A stretch of DNA of 64,000 bases from Providencia manganoxydans (GTDB lineage: Bacteria > Pseudomonadota > Gammaproteobacteria > Enterobacterales > Enterobacteriaceae). Numbering within the stretch: the stretch's first letter is position 1; each line of letters begins with the position of its first letter. The notes beneath the pieces are model-generated. The model had not been told where the DNA came from. It saw nothing but the letters and a program-made list of their open reading frames with translations, and ran no database searches. The position numbers were made by a program, and so were the translations under genes. Shown here piece after piece: positions 29,423 to 40,117 of this stretch. The stretch lies in the NCBI RefSeq assembly GCF_016618195.1, contig NZ_CP067099.1, positions 3,472,001-3,536,000 of the forward strand, in the 5' to 3' direction.

Positions 29423-32400
29423 TTTTCTTGTTCCTCTAATGCCTTACAAAATAGCTGATCAAGCTCATTGATAAACGAAGATTCAGGTCGATAATAGAAA
29501 ATACCATTTTTCGACTCAGCCCGATCAATACCTCGTAAGAAGAGATAATAAACTCCTCCAAAATGCACATCATATTGATAATTTGGTAAACGTTGTTTTA
29601 GATAGCGATGTAATGCCAATGAATACAGCTGATATTGTAAATCGTAACGATGATCTACCATGGCTTCTGCCATGGCGGCTTGAGTATAACTCTCTGCACT
29701 TTCACCGAGGTAATTTGATTTATAATCAAGAATATAAAACTTACCTTTCCATAAAAATGTCAAATCAATAAACCCCTTCAAAATACCTTGAACTTTTTCA
29801 AAGTTAAGAGGCGGGCATACTTTAGATAATGGGTCATAACGATGCGTAATTTGATCAAGCTGTTTAGCTTCTAATAAACTATCAATAGGTAGGTAAAACT
29901 GCATTTCATCTAGCATATCACTGGCCGCTAATGCAGATAAACATAAGCCATCATCGTTAAGCGGCGCTTGAACAATCGCAGTCAGCCATAGCTGAAGCAT
30001 ATCGGCCCATTTACTCTCAAAGCCCGAGAGCTCTAATTTCTCCACCAGCCACTCTAATGAAACCTCTTGAGAAAAATCGATTTCTTCCATTAGTTCATGT
30101 AAGAACGTGCCTGGAGCTGCTCCTTTAGGGAATTGATGAGGCGTTAAAGTCTGTTCATCTTTTGAAGGAAGAGAGGCATCAATACTCACTTCAATATCCA
30201 TTGTGGGTGCGAGTGAGTTCGCCAACTGTTCAGCACTAATTGTTTGTGCACTTTCAACATGCCCACTACTGTAGCTTAAACCTGAATAACTCGTAACTCG
30301 CCAATGATCATCAAAAAAACGGGTAATATTCCTTGCACAAAGCACTTCATCATCGACTTCACTTAAAGATAACGAATTGGATTTAATATGTGCTATTTGT
30401 TCGACACTAATCGTGCTATTAACTAGCTCAGCTAATCTTGCATTAAGTAAATTAAAATCCCCTGCTTCACCTTTTTGTATTAAATAACCTAGAGCAGATA
30501 AATGCAGATCTGTTTCGCCGCTTTTCTTGCGGTTACCTTTAATGATAGGGGCAATACCAACACTACAATGATAAATAGCACGAGTGAGTGCAACATAGAG
30601 TAAGCGTAAATCCTCAGCTAAACGTTCTTGATCGGCAAGCGCTACGTTTTCTTCACTATCCGCTAAATCTAAACGTGTACCGTAATCTTCACGATCATGA
30701 AAGAGGGCTTTTGATTGTGGTAAAAAATTGCTCACAAAAGGTAGCCAAACAATTTTATATTCAAGCCCTTTCGATTTATGAATAGTGCTGATTTGCACTA
30801 AGTGTTTATCGCTTTCTAAACGCATTTGTTGGGCATTCGATTGATGGTCTGGATGAGCTATTTGCTGTGTTAACCAGCGAACTAGCGTATGTTCCCCTTC
30901 AAGTTGTAAAGACATTTCTTGAAGTAGCTCACCAATATGCATCATATCCATCAAGCGCCGCTCACCATCTGTCGCAGCAAGTAATGTTTCCGCAATATGC
31001 CGCTCTGCCATCAGTACCCGTAACATAGGTAATACTCCCCGCTTGTGCCAAATTATGGCATAGCGGGTAAACTCATCGACCAGTGCTTCCCATGCTTTTT
31101 CATTATAATTCAAAGCATCTATTTGCTGAGCATCCAACCCAATAAGACCTGTCGCTAGCGCACAACGCAACACTCGCTCTTTTTCTGGAGACAATACAGC
31201 TTGAAGGATCCATAACAGATCCTTTGCTTCTTGGGTGGCAAATACACTTTCACGATTTGATTGGAACACCGAGGGGATATTTAATTGGTTCAAAGCATCT
31301 CGGATCAAAACAGCTTCTCGGCGGCTTCTAACTAATACCGTAATATCTGCCGCAGAAACTGGTGATTGCTTCCCATCACCATTTTGAAAAACCGCAGTAC
31401 CAGCTAATCCCCCCTGTAACCATTCACTGATTTTCCCAGCACACTGTGATGCCATGGTTTGCTCATAATCAGTAATGGATACCGCTTCTCTATCTAGATG
31501 CCAAAATGTCAATGCCGTCAGTGCCTGACCATTTTCCAATAATTTTTTACCTGCATTTTTTGCAGAGAAATTAACAGGGTTGAATGGAATTTGTTCAAAT
31601 ATAAACGGATTATCACAATGTCTAAAAATGTGGTTTACTGCCTCTACCATATGCTCAGATGAACGATGGTTCGTTTCTAACGTATAATGGGCGTTAACCT
31701 GCTTCTTAGCCTCAATATAGGTAAAAATATCTGCTCCGCGAAATGCATATATTGCTTGTTTCGGATCACCAATAAATAATAAAGCGCTGTGTTCGACACC
31801 ACGATATATACGCTGAAATATACGGTATTGTTGTGGATCTGTATCTTGAAACTCATCAATCATTGCGACAGGAAAACGCTGGCTAATTGCCTCAGCCAGA
31901 AACTGCCCACCTTCATTTTTCAATGCTTTATCTAAGCGAGTCAGTAAGTCATCAAACCCCATTTCACCACGACGATGTTTTTCATGAGCAATACTTTGCC
32001 TCACTTCAGTAATAGCGAGAGGGATAATTAAATCTTTAATCGTCAATGATTGTGTAAGCAATTGGTCGATTTGAATAAATGCTTGATGTTCAGGACCAAC
32101 ACCGCTTTTCGATTTTTCATGTAAAGTGGCTTGAGAGAAGCGAATAATCTCTTTAGGCAATTGATAATCTTGGGTATCTTCCTCTGCCCAACAGGTTATT
32201 TTTTCTAACCAACTGGGTAAATAACGAGAGCTATAGCTGCGTTTATCGACATCTGAGTTAGTGATTAATTTTTCAAATTCACTGCACCCATCTAACCATG
32301 CAGCTTTGACATCATTAATTAAGCTAATAAAACGTTGATGTCGTTCTTCAAAGGTCTCTGTATCCTCTCCTCCATTAACAATATATGGCATATCCCCTTG

Positions 32401-33030
32401 TAAAAACGGTTTTATTTCAGCCAATAATGCTTCTGGGCTATTCCATTGTGACAAAATAACTTTTGCCATCGAATAATCAAGAGGATAAAAGTGGCGGCGC
32501 CAAAAATCAGCGCATGCTTGCTTTTGAATTGGTTGTTCATCTTGGATCATATTTTGTTCAAACAAAACGCCCGATTCAAAAGCATTGTTGACTAACATCC
32601 TTTGGCAAAAACCATGAATAGTATAAATAGCCGCTTCATCCATTTGCCGTTCAGCCGTTAACAACCAATTTGCTGCAAATTCTCGTTGTTCTGGAGTTGC
32701 AATTTGTGAAAGTAGCTCCAAATATTCAGGCTGATCCTCAAACCCTACCCCCTCACGAATACACGCGAGTCGCATATTATGGATCCGCTCACGTATGCGA
32801 CCACGCAATTCGTTGGTTGCTGCCTCAGTAAAGGTCACAACCAAAATTTCCTCAACGCTAAGAGGCCGAGGGAAAGCATTTGCTTCCCCCAACCCAAGCA
32901 GTAAACGCAGATAGAGGATCCCTATGGTATACGTTTTACCGGTACCCGCTGATGCCTCAATTAATCGCTGCCCTTGTAAAGGCAATGAAAAAGCATCTAG
33001 CAATTGGGAACTTATCTGCATTTTATTCAC
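29419..33030 (-). CDS. recB: Exodeoxyribonuclease V subunit beta
   Basis: 3'-5' helicase and the only nuclease of RecBCD; also loads RecA. 1203 residues. UvrD-like helicase motifs ASAGTGKTYTIG (about 24-35), MIDEFQDTDPQQYRIF, GDPKQAIYAFRGAD and LTRAIYHC; the C-terminal nuclease has GFIDLTF and ILDYKSNY near 1080-1105, keeping the catalytic Asp-Asp-Lys. The longest form starts with GTG overlapping the ptrA stop; the in-frame ATG at 33021 is also possible. Confidence 0.97.
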   Translation of the reverse strand: MNKMQISSQLLDAFSLPLQGQRLIEASAGTGKTYTIGILYLRLLLGLGEANAFPRPLSVEEILVVTFTEAATNELRGRIRERIHNMRLACIREGVGFEDQPEYLELLSQIATPEQREFAANWLLTAERQMDEAAIYTIHGFCQRMLVNNAFESGVLFEQNMIQDEQPIQKQACADFWRRHFYPLDYSMAKVILSQWNSPEALLAEIKPFLQGDMPYIVNGGEDTETFEERHQRFISLINDVKAAWLDGCSEFEKLITNSDVDKRSYSSRYLPSWLEKITCWAEEDTQDYQLPKEIIRFSQATLHEKSKSGVGPEHQAFIQIDQLLTQSLTIKDLIIPLAITEVRQSIAHEKHRRGEMGFDDLLTRLDKALKNEGGQFLAEAISQRFPVAMIDEFQDTDPQQYRIFQRIYRGVEHSALLFIGDPKQAIYAFRGADIFTYIEAKKQVNAHYTLETNHRSSEHMVEAVNHIFRHCDNPFIFEQIPFNPVNFSAKNAGKKLLENGQALTALTFWHLDREAVSITDYEQTMASQCAGKISEWLQGGLAGTAVFQNGDGKQSPVSAADITVLVRSRREAVLIRDALNQLNIPSVFQSNRESVFATQEAKDLLWILQAVLSPEKERVLRCALATGLIGLDAQQIDALNYNEKAWEALVDEFTRYAIIWHKRGVLPMLRVLMAERHIAETLLAATDGERRLMDMMHIGELLQEMSLQLEGEHTLVRWLTQQIAHPDHQSNAQQMRLESDKHLVQISTIHKSKGLEYKIVWLPFVSNFLPQSKALFHDREDYGTRLDLADSEENVALADQERLAEDLRLLYVALTRAIYHCSVGIAPIIKGNRKKSGETDLHLSALGYLIQKGEAGDFNLLNARLAELVNSTISVEQIAHIKSNSLSLSEVDDEVLCARNITRFFDDHWRVTSYSGLSYSSGHVESAQTISAEQLANSLAPTMDIEVSIDASLPSKDEQTLTPHQFPKGAAPGTFLHELMEEIDFSQEVSLEWLVEKLELSGFESKWADMLQLWLTAIVQAPLNDDGLCLSALAASDMLDEMQFYLPIDSLLEAKQLDQITHRYDPLSKVCPPLNFEKVQGILKGFIDLTFLWKGKFYILDYKSNYLGESAESYTQAAMAEAMVDHRYDLQYQLYSLALHRYLKQRLPNYQYDVHFGGVYYLFLRGIDRAESKNGIFYYRPESSFINELDQLFCKALEEQEK

Positions 33031-35924
33031 TCTGCATCTTCCTTAATTGGTAACATCTTTTGGAACTCTGAAGCATTTGGATAGAACACCCAGCCTTTCA
33101 GTGGTGCGTATCCTGTTTTTTCATCAACATCCTGACCAATAACTTGAGACGTTAACGCTAAACCTTTACGTTGCATCACTGCATTTTGGTAATAATCAAT
33201 AACTTGCTGCTGTGTCGTTTTACCAAATAATTCAATAACTTTAGCTCGAGTATCAAAGGTAAAGATATTGCGGCTAAAGTCAGATGAATAGCGTCCTACC
33301 TCTTCATAGAAAGTTTGTGGTGGTTGCTTCATTTCTGTAATGATCGACTGTTTATACTGTTCAAACTCTTGAGCGGGTAATTTTTTCAACTTTTCAAGAG
33401 CCGTACTATAAAACTCTTGATAACGAGTATTTAAGTAATCAGGCGTTTTTGCATTACTTTGCAGTAAGAACCCAACCCCCCACTGATCACCTAAACCTAC
33501 TTTGAATGCAAACACAGCATAACCAAGTTGCTCGTTAGTTCTAAGCTGATCATAGAACCATGGTTGAATAATATTAGACAGTAAACCAGATAGCACAGCC
33601 CCCTCAATACGGCTATACCCTTCAGGAATAAAAATTTCTGCTAACGCATTATCCGTGCTTTTGGCTTGATTATGAAAATCGGCTAGATAAGGCTTATCAA
33701 TCACAACAATGTCACCACGCCACCAGCCTTTTCCTTTGCTTTTCAGTAAATCACGAGCATCTTTAATAACATTAATACTTTGTTTATCGGTTAAATTACC
33801 AATTACCATAGCTTGTAATGACGCGCTCTCTATCACTTTACTACGGTATTTCGTGATATCTTTTAGAGAAATACTGTCTAATGTAGATAATCGCTCTTCT
33901 TGTTCAAAATAAGGAACAGTATCGATACGTCGTAGTGGCTGCATAGCTATTTCATAAGCCTTAGCATTATTGGCTACTTTTATTTGTTCCTGATACCAAG
34001 ATTTAGCTTGAATAAGCTCTCTTTCTGTTGGCTCAAAGCTTAAATACAGCTTTGTCATCGATAGAAATAGCTCAGGTAAATGCTGAGTATATCCACTCGC
34101 ATTAAACTGCAATCCAACGCCTTGTGAAACAGACACCGACATACCTGCTACCGATGCTTGATATTGCAGCTCATCCATTTTTAATGATGCTATATATTGC
34201 AATAATGCTCCAGTCACTTGGGATTTAGCATCTTGATCACCAACTTTTGTTTTCAGTAATAAATTAATAGTTGCTTTAGGTTCATCTGCAAAATATTGGC
34301 TTGGCATATACAGCACACGTGTATTGCCATCCTGATAAACTAATTCAGGATGTTTATAGGTTTTTTCTGTCTTAATTAATGACAAGTTATCCGGAATGTA
34401 TGGGTTCAATTCAGGTAACCTAAATTTCATTTTAGATTCTAGCTGCTCCCATTGGGTTAACTGCTTCTGAGTTATTTTATCGACCTGATAAGCTGCATCA
34501 ACAAAGTAGGCTTTCTTATTGTGTGGCTCATTTGGGCTAATAAACCAAATCCGTGCATCCTTAGCCGTTAGCTCAGAGAGCCTTGCCTTTATTGCCGAAG
34601 GATCATATTTGTCCGCAATATAATCAGAATCTAATACATGGTTGACCGGTACATTAATCATTTGGTCTGATAACCATTCAATGTAGTTCATATCTCTGAC
34701 AATAGAGCCATAACGGAACGATAAATTCAGTACATTCGCGATTTCATCAAAGTAACTTTTGGTTACCCCTTCTTTTTTCAACAGATCAATATAAGCAAAT
34801 ACAGCCGCAATAATTTCATCACGTTCTGCCAGCCCTTTATCTGTCAAAGTAATGTAGATAGAAAAAGTCCCATAATTCCGATCTGCGTTAGGCATTGCAG
34901 AGGCACTAATCCCCTCAGCCAATCCTTCAGAAACTAGCCAATCTGCTAATGTGCCAGGACTGCGATTCCCGATTAGATAACCAATGTATTCATCACTTTT
35001 ACTGCGAAAATCAGCCATATTGTTCTTAATACTGAACTCTAATTGAATGGCTTTTTGTGGCTGAGCAGGGATATAGTGGATCACAATCCCTTTTTCATTG
35101 TCTGTGACAGCGGGAACATCCGTTGTTGGCGCTTTAACATTATGGTCTGGAATACGCCCAAAGGTTTCTGCTGCAATTTTTGCCAGCGACTCAATAGATT
35201 GGTCACCATACAGAACACCATTCATCAAATTCGCCGAATAATATTGCTTATAAAAACCCACTAGCTCATCTTGTAACTTACTACCGGGTTTATCTTGCAA
35301 CGTCTCTAAATTTCCACCAGAAAAGCGTGAGTTGGGGTGATTAGGATTTAATGTTTCAGAGCGAACTTGCCATAGACGCATTCCATCACGGGAACGAGCC
35401 ATAGTCAGCTCCGCATTGACGGCATTTCGTTCTCTATCTGCATTAGTCGGATCCAGTAGCGGCTCAGCTAAAGCATCCGCTAATCTATCCGTAGCATCCT
35501 TTAAGGCACTATTTTCAACTTCTAAATAGTAAGCAGTACGATGTGCCGCGGTACTGGCATTATGACTCCCACCATGCTTTTGTAAAAACTCAGACAAACT
35601 GCTGGGTTCTGGATATTTTTTAGAGCCCATTAACACCATATGTTCTAAATAGTGTGCAAGCCCTAATTGGCTATCTGGGTTTTCTAAGCTACCAACAGGA
35701 ATAGAAACAGCGGCTAGTGATTTAGTCGCTTTTGGATCTGAAACCAATAACACTATCATTCCGTTATGTAGCTTAACGGCTTGATAGGTTCGTGGATCAT
35801 TTTCGCTCTTATTGATAGTTTCGGGTAACACCTGCCAAAGGGGCTGGCCAATCGCTGCTGCCCCCCAAACCATTAAGGTTACCAATAAGAAAAATTGAGC
35901 GATACTTTTGGATAAACGTCGCAT
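33027..35924 (-). CDS. ptrA: Pitrilysin (protease III)
   Basis: Periplasmic zinc peptidase that degrades small peptides. 965 residues. Signal peptide MRRLSKSIAQFFLLVTLMVW with cleavage near AIG/QP. Inverted zinc motif HYLEH at 91-95 and distal Glu ligand in NAVNAELTM (about 172). M16 repeats follow. Sits between recC and recB, a position conserved in E. coli although unrelated to DNA repair; ends with a 4-bp overlap with recB. Confidence 0.97.
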   Translation of the reverse strand: MRRLSKSIAQFFLLVTLMVWGAAAIGQPLWQVLPETINKSENDPRTYQAVKLHNGMIVLLVSDPKATKSLAAVSIPVGSLENPDSQLGLAHYLEHMVLMGSKKYPEPSSLSEFLQKHGGSHNASTAAHRTAYYLEVENSALKDATDRLADALAEPLLDPTNADRERNAVNAELTMARSRDGMRLWQVRSETLNPNHPNSRFSGGNLETLQDKPGSKLQDELVGFYKQYYSANLMNGVLYGDQSIESLAKIAAETFGRIPDHNVKAPTTDVPAVTDNEKGIVIHYIPAQPQKAIQLEFSIKNNMADFRSKSDEYIGYLIGNRSPGTLADWLVSEGLAEGISASAMPNADRNYGTFSIYITLTDKGLAERDEIIAAVFAYIDLLKKEGVTKSYFDEIANVLNLSFRYGSIVRDMNYIEWLSDQMINVPVNHVLDSDYIADKYDPSAIKARLSELTAKDARIWFISPNEPHNKKAYFVDAAYQVDKITQKQLTQWEQLESKMKFRLPELNPYIPDNLSLIKTEKTYKHPELVYQDGNTRVLYMPSQYFADEPKATINLLLKTKVGDQDAKSQVTGALLQYIASLKMDELQYQASVAGMSVSVSQGVGLQFNASGYTQHLPELFLSMTKLYLSFEPTERELIQAKSWYQEQIKVANNAKAYEIAMQPLRRIDTVPYFEQEERLSTLDSISLKDITKYRSKVIESASLQAMVIGNLTDKQSINVIKDARDLLKSKGKGWWRGDIVVIDKPYLADFHNQAKSTDNALAEIFIPEGYSRIEGAVLSGLLSNIIQPWFYDQLRTNEQLGYAVFAFKVGLGDQWGVGFLLQSNAKTPDYLNTRYQEFYSTALEKLKKLPAQEFEQYKQSIITEMKQPPQTFYEEVGRYSSDFSRNIFTFDTRAKVIELFGKTTQQQVIDYYQNAVMQRKGLALTSQVIGQDVDEKTGYAPLKGWVFYPNASEFQKMLPIKEDAE

Positions 35925-35944
35925 CCTTTAATGCACCCCTTTTT

Positions 35945-38900
35945 TTATTTTAGATATTCTGCCATCGGCAGAAGATAACGCTGAGAATTTTCCAACAGTG
36001 ACTGAATTAAGTTTTGGTCAATATTTCTACAAACTCGTAACACATAATCATCCTCCATCTCCCCTCTTTTCATGGATGAACCTTGGAGGCTTTGCACTAG
36101 TACTGATAATGCTTTTTGTTGTACATCTTCAGAAACAAAATCATATTGTTTCGTTTTTTTATCAAAACAAGCTGATAACCAATTCCAACCACTTTGATTT
36201 AACAATAACAATGGGCTATTTAGGCCATTACAGTAACCCGTTATAAGCTGTTCTAAATAATTCTTAGCATTTTCTTGCTTTACACTAGAAAAATGCCACG
36301 TACTGTTATCACGACCTAGTGCAATACTATCACCTTCACCGATCGTAAAATTAAACAACAGATGTTCTATCCACAGTTGAATACCATCATTTGCTGTCAA
36401 ATAAGCAGGCCGATAACGTAATACCCCGTTTTCATGCACATTTCTTAATACTCCTGTTAATTTGATGCCATTGATATCAGTATCAATCACATGGTCAAAG
36501 GGTTGAATATTTTGCTCCTTAACCTTTTCAGCCAATGGCATAATATTATTCATTTGTTGCTCCCAAAACAGCTGCCCAAATTGCTTAGCAGGTAACTGCC
36601 CAGAGGCTCTCAGTGATTGATAAAGCTGAGCTGGATCTTCATCTTTAACTAATAAAGCTAATACACGCTCATTAATTTTATAGCGCTGTAATCTATCTAA
36701 AATAAAGGGCTCATCCTCTGGCAGTTCTGTTTCTTCAATGGCGAAATGAACTTTCAAACGTTGTTGAAAAAAAGCTCTTATTGGATGACGATAAAAACGC
36801 AATAGTTGTTCAACTGAAAGCTCAGTGATGATTTCACGTTCATTAAGCTGAGATACAAAAGGCTTGTTCCCTTGAAATACAGTTTGCGCGGCTGGTAACC
36901 ACTCACTTGCAAAACTCTGATTTATAGAATCCGCAATGAAGTTTTCTTTGGCAAAAGGCACACGGTTGTGCTGTGTGACAAGATGTTTTTTTAATCTCAT
37001 CGCACTCTCATCAATATTAAGTTCCTCATCCCCCTGTAAACAAAAACTTTGGCAAATATAATCCAAAAGCTCAGTCACTAGCACAGATGGGTTACAGGTT
37101 TGGTTATCCTGTATAGATAGACCAATATAGCTAACATAAAGTTGCTTCGCTGCTGAATTCAATGCTTCTAAGAATAGGTAACGATCATCATCTCGGCGCT
37201 TTCGATCCCCTCTGGCAGGCTTCTCTGCCATTAAATCAAAGCCTAGTGGTGGAATACTACGGGGGTATATACCATCATTCATCCCTAATAAGCAGACGAC
37301 TTTGAAAGGTACCGAACGCATTGGCATTAAGGTACAAAAATTGACAGCACCAGCTAGAAAGCGCTGACTTATCTTTTCATCGTCAAAACATACAGCTAGT
37401 TCATCACGGATCAAACGTAAAGGGACTTTTTCATCATAACCAGAGCTTAAGGCATTTTCGATAATCCTATGCCATTGCTCTGTAACAAGAGTAAGCACTA
37501 ACTCTGTATCGCCATCAATTTTAAAAAAGCTATGAAGTAGCTGCTGGCAAATCGCTTTCCACTCTTCAAGATTTCTCTCAACTTCTAGTAATGTTCGCCA
37601 CTCTTTTAATGTATTGACTAATAATGCGAGCTTACCTGCTAACTGAGCAGCTAACCCACTACTTTCATCATAAGGTAAAACATTATGCCAAGGGCCATAT
37701 CGACTATCCATTGCATAGCCTAATAGCATACGGCTCAACCCAAATTGCCATGTATTTTGCCCAATTACGGGCAGTGCCAAAGCACGCACATTATCATCAT
37801 CTAACCCCCAACGGATCCCTGACTCATTAACCCATCGACGTAATAAACTTAATTCACTTTCATCAATATTGAAATGAGCGGCAAACGCAGACACCTCAAG
37901 TAATGTAAGTACTTGTTCAGTTGAAAAACGGCTTTGCGGAAGGTCAAGTAATAAAATAAATGCTTGTAAAATAGGATGGGCTTGTAATGCCTTTCTATCT
38001 GAAATGGAAAAAGGGATATAGCGCCCAGATGCCGTATTGCCAAAAACGGCTTGAATGAATGGTGTATAACTGTCGATATCTGACACCATGACAATAACAT
38101 CTCTAGGTGTAAGCGTTGGGTCATACTCAAACAATGACAATAATTGATCTTGCAAAACTTCGACTTCCCTTTGTGCACTATGGCACGAATGAAAAGTCAC
38201 TGATTGATCGGATAAAGCTAACCTACGTTTGTTGTTACTCGTGAGGTAATCTTGTAGTGTAGTTCCGAATTGAGCATGATTTTCAAGATCTAAAATATCC
38301 TGTTGTAAATTCTCTAGTAGGTTGCGACGATTTGTATCAACAAATGCTGATATTTCATTCGCATTATCAATCTGTGAGATAAAATACAGATTATCCCGCC
38401 CTAATTTTCCCCATGACGCAAGCAATGGGTTAGCGAGTTCTTGTTCACCTTCATCGTTGAATAACCTTTCAACATTCCCATCAATTCTAAAACGTGATAT
38501 TTCATGCTTATCAATATAATGCTTCAATTTTCTTTTCTGTAATTTGGCAAGAAAAGAGTGGCTGTAAATATCTCCCCAGTAATAGCGACATGGGTTAGTA
38601 AACATCAGGTGAATATCAGTATGCTCTGCAATTGCTTTTAGGGCTTGCAGGTAAACAGGCGGTAAAGATGAAATCCCGCAAATAAAAATACGCTTTGGTA
38701 ATACATTTTTTAAATCCTGCTCACCTTGTAGCTTGGCAATAAACTGCTGATAAAGATTCGCTCGGTGCCATGGTGACTGCTCAAGAGTTTGAGTATAATC
38801 AACCAACTTCAGCCATAATCGTCTTTGCCATAATTGATTTGAGCTTAACCCCTCGACTAATTCATTCTGCTGCCATTTTTCTATCCACTGAGGTCGATAA

Positions 38901-39319
38901 ACTAAATATTGGTCAAATAAATCTGCGACTCGTCCCGCTAGCTGGTGTAACTTTCGCTTATCTGAATCATTCTGTAAGTAATGCCGTAACGGCTCAAATT
39001 CTTCTTCATCAATGACTTCAGGTAATATTTTCATCAGTTTCCAAGCCATAGCTTGCTTGGTATAAGCGCTCTCTTTCGGTATATCGGGAAGTACACGACG
39101 AAACATATCCCAAATAAAAGTTGCTGGTAGAGGATAATAAATATTCGCAGCTATCCCAAAGCGCTTTGCTAACTCTATTTGTAACCATTGGGACATACCC
39201 GGACTTTGTACTAAAACGATTTCTTGCTCGAACGGATGAGAAAGTGGTTCATTTTCCATTAAATGAGCAATTAACTCCTTTAATAGCTCTAATTGATTAG
39301 AATGATAAACCTGAAACAT
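35945..39319 (-). CDS. recC: Exodeoxyribonuclease V subunit gamma
   Basis: Chi-recognition subunit of RecBCD with an inactive helicase fold. 1124 residues. Starts MFQVYHSNQLELLKELIAHL, and LVQSPGMSQWLQIELAKRFG matches E. coli RecC. AGGAG lies nine to thirteen bases upstream. The start overlaps the ppdC end by 23 bp, so recC is translated from the pseudopilin transcript as in E. coli. Confidence 0.97.
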   Translation of the reverse strand: MFQVYHSNQLELLKELIAHLMENEPLSHPFEQEIVLVQSPGMSQWLQIELAKRFGIAANIYYPLPATFIWDMFRRVLPDIPKESAYTKQAMAWKLMKILPEVIDEEEFEPLRHYLQNDSDKRKLHQLAGRVADLFDQYLVYRPQWIEKWQQNELVEGLSSNQLWQRRLWLKLVDYTQTLEQSPWHRANLYQQFIAKLQGEQDLKNVLPKRIFICGISSLPPVYLQALKAIAEHTDIHLMFTNPCRYYWGDIYSHSFLAKLQKRKLKHYIDKHEISRFRIDGNVERLFNDEGEQELANPLLASWGKLGRDNLYFISQIDNANEISAFVDTNRRNLLENLQQDILDLENHAQFGTTLQDYLTSNNKRRLALSDQSVTFHSCHSAQREVEVLQDQLLSLFEYDPTLTPRDVIVMVSDIDSYTPFIQAVFGNTASGRYIPFSISDRKALQAHPILQAFILLLDLPQSRFSTEQVLTLLEVSAFAAHFNIDESELSLLRRWVNESGIRWGLDDDNVRALALPVIGQNTWQFGLSRMLLGYAMDSRYGPWHNVLPYDESSGLAAQLAGKLALLVNTLKEWRTLLEVERNLEEWKAICQQLLHSFFKIDGDTELVLTLVTEQWHRIIENALSSGYDEKVPLRLIRDELAVCFDDEKISQRFLAGAVNFCTLMPMRSVPFKVVCLLGMNDGIYPRSIPPLGFDLMAEKPARGDRKRRDDDRYLFLEALNSAAKQLYVSYIGLSIQDNQTCNPSVLVTELLDYICQSFCLQGDEELNIDESAMRLKKHLVTQHNRVPFAKENFIADSINQSFASEWLPAAQTVFQGNKPFVSQLNEREIITELSVEQLLRFYRHPIRAFFQQRLKVHFAIEETELPEDEPFILDRLQRYKINERVLALLVKDEDPAQLYQSLRASGQLPAKQFGQLFWEQQMNNIMPLAEKVKEQNIQPFDHVIDTDINGIKLTGVLRNVHENGVLRYRPAYLTANDGIQLWIEHLLFNFTIGEGDSIALGRDNSTWHFSSVKQENAKNYLEQLITGYCNGLNSPLLLLNQSGWNWLSACFDKKTKQYDFVSEDVQQKALSVLVQSLQGSSMKRGEMEDDYVLRVCRNIDQNLIQSLLENSQRYLLPMAEYLK

Positions 39320-39674
39320 GACTATCTCCTGTTCTGCAAAACCAACGGTTTAGCGAAAAATCTTGCTGAGTACTTAATAAACTGACGGTTGTACTTGTGC
39401 AACTATCAGACACCATAAGTGACTGTAAGTTTATCTGCCAATTAGGATAAATAAATGATGGGTCATTTGGTATTAACGCCATCTTCGCCGCTTCCTGCTC
39501 TAAACGACTTTGTAGCTCCCTTACTGCAACTGAGCTACTAAATATCCAATTGAAATTCAAGGTAATATGTTGAGTATAGTTTAACAGAGCGACTAGCAGC
39601 ATAGCAAAAATCACTACAGCAAGCATTGACTCTATGATTGCAAAACCACGCTGATCTTCCAGCTCATCATTCAT
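39297..39674 (-). CDS. ppdC: Prepilin-type minor pseudopilin PpdC
   Basis: 125 residues. Type IV prepilin N-terminus: short leader ending in Gly before FAIIESMLAVVIFAMLLVAL, with Glu at mature position 5. ATG at 39674 overlaps the ygdB stop (ATGA); the longer reading from a TTG is less likely. The C-terminal half has cysteines (DSCTSTT, WFCRTG). Likely a minor subunit of a type IV pilus or competence-like pseudopilus; no assembly genes are nearby. Confidence 0.85.
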   Translation of the reverse strand: MNDELEDQRGFAIIESMLAVVIFAMLLVALLNYTQHITLNFNWIFSSSVAVRELQSRLEQEAAKMALIPNDPSFIYPNWQINLQSLMVSDSCTSTTVSLLSTQQDFSLNRWFCRTGDSHVSGLSF

Positions 39675-40117
39675 TGGCAAAATCCCTTTTTATCAACTGG
39701 ACAGTAATCAAGCCAACCTTTTATTTGGCTTCGCACTTTCTGTGTGCCTGAAATAGGAGAAACCCAGCGATAGAGCGTAACATCATATTGCCCCCTATAG
39801 TTTCCTTTACCAGAGAGAATAAATTGAGAACCTTTATAATGTTTAAGGCAGCTTTCCCATGAGTGCTCTGATGCTCTCTGACATTGCCATTTTTGGCGGC
39901 TAAACGTCTGCAAAGCCCAAGATTGCTGAAGCCCCCATGACAGCGCTGACTCTGCTTGATTAAATGCTTCAACATATTTTTTTTCCTTTAAAAATTCGTT
40001 GCGAGCGTTTTCTTGATAAAAATGTAATGCTTTTAATAACAGTAGCGCTGTTGTCATCAATACCACGACCATCACTAACGCAATGTTTCCCTGCTGCTGA
40101 AAAATACGATGCTTCAT
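39671..40117 (-). CDS. ygdB: YgdB family protein (DUF2509)
   Basis: 148 residues with one N-terminal hydrophobic helix (NIALVMVVVLMTTALLLLKA) preceded by a QQQG leader, resembling PilX-like minor pilins. Four cysteines occur in the C-terminal half. Position between ppdB and ppdC with 4-bp overlaps on both sides identifies it as ygdB. It probably works with the flanking pseudopilins. Confidence 0.85.
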   Translation of the reverse strand: MKHRIFQQQGNIALVMVVVLMTTALLLLKALHFYQENARNEFLKEKKYVEAFNQAESALSWGLQQSWALQTFSRQKWQCQRASEHSWESCLKHYKGSQFILSGKGNYRGQYDVTLYRWVSPISGTQKVRSQIKGWLDYCPVDKKGFCQ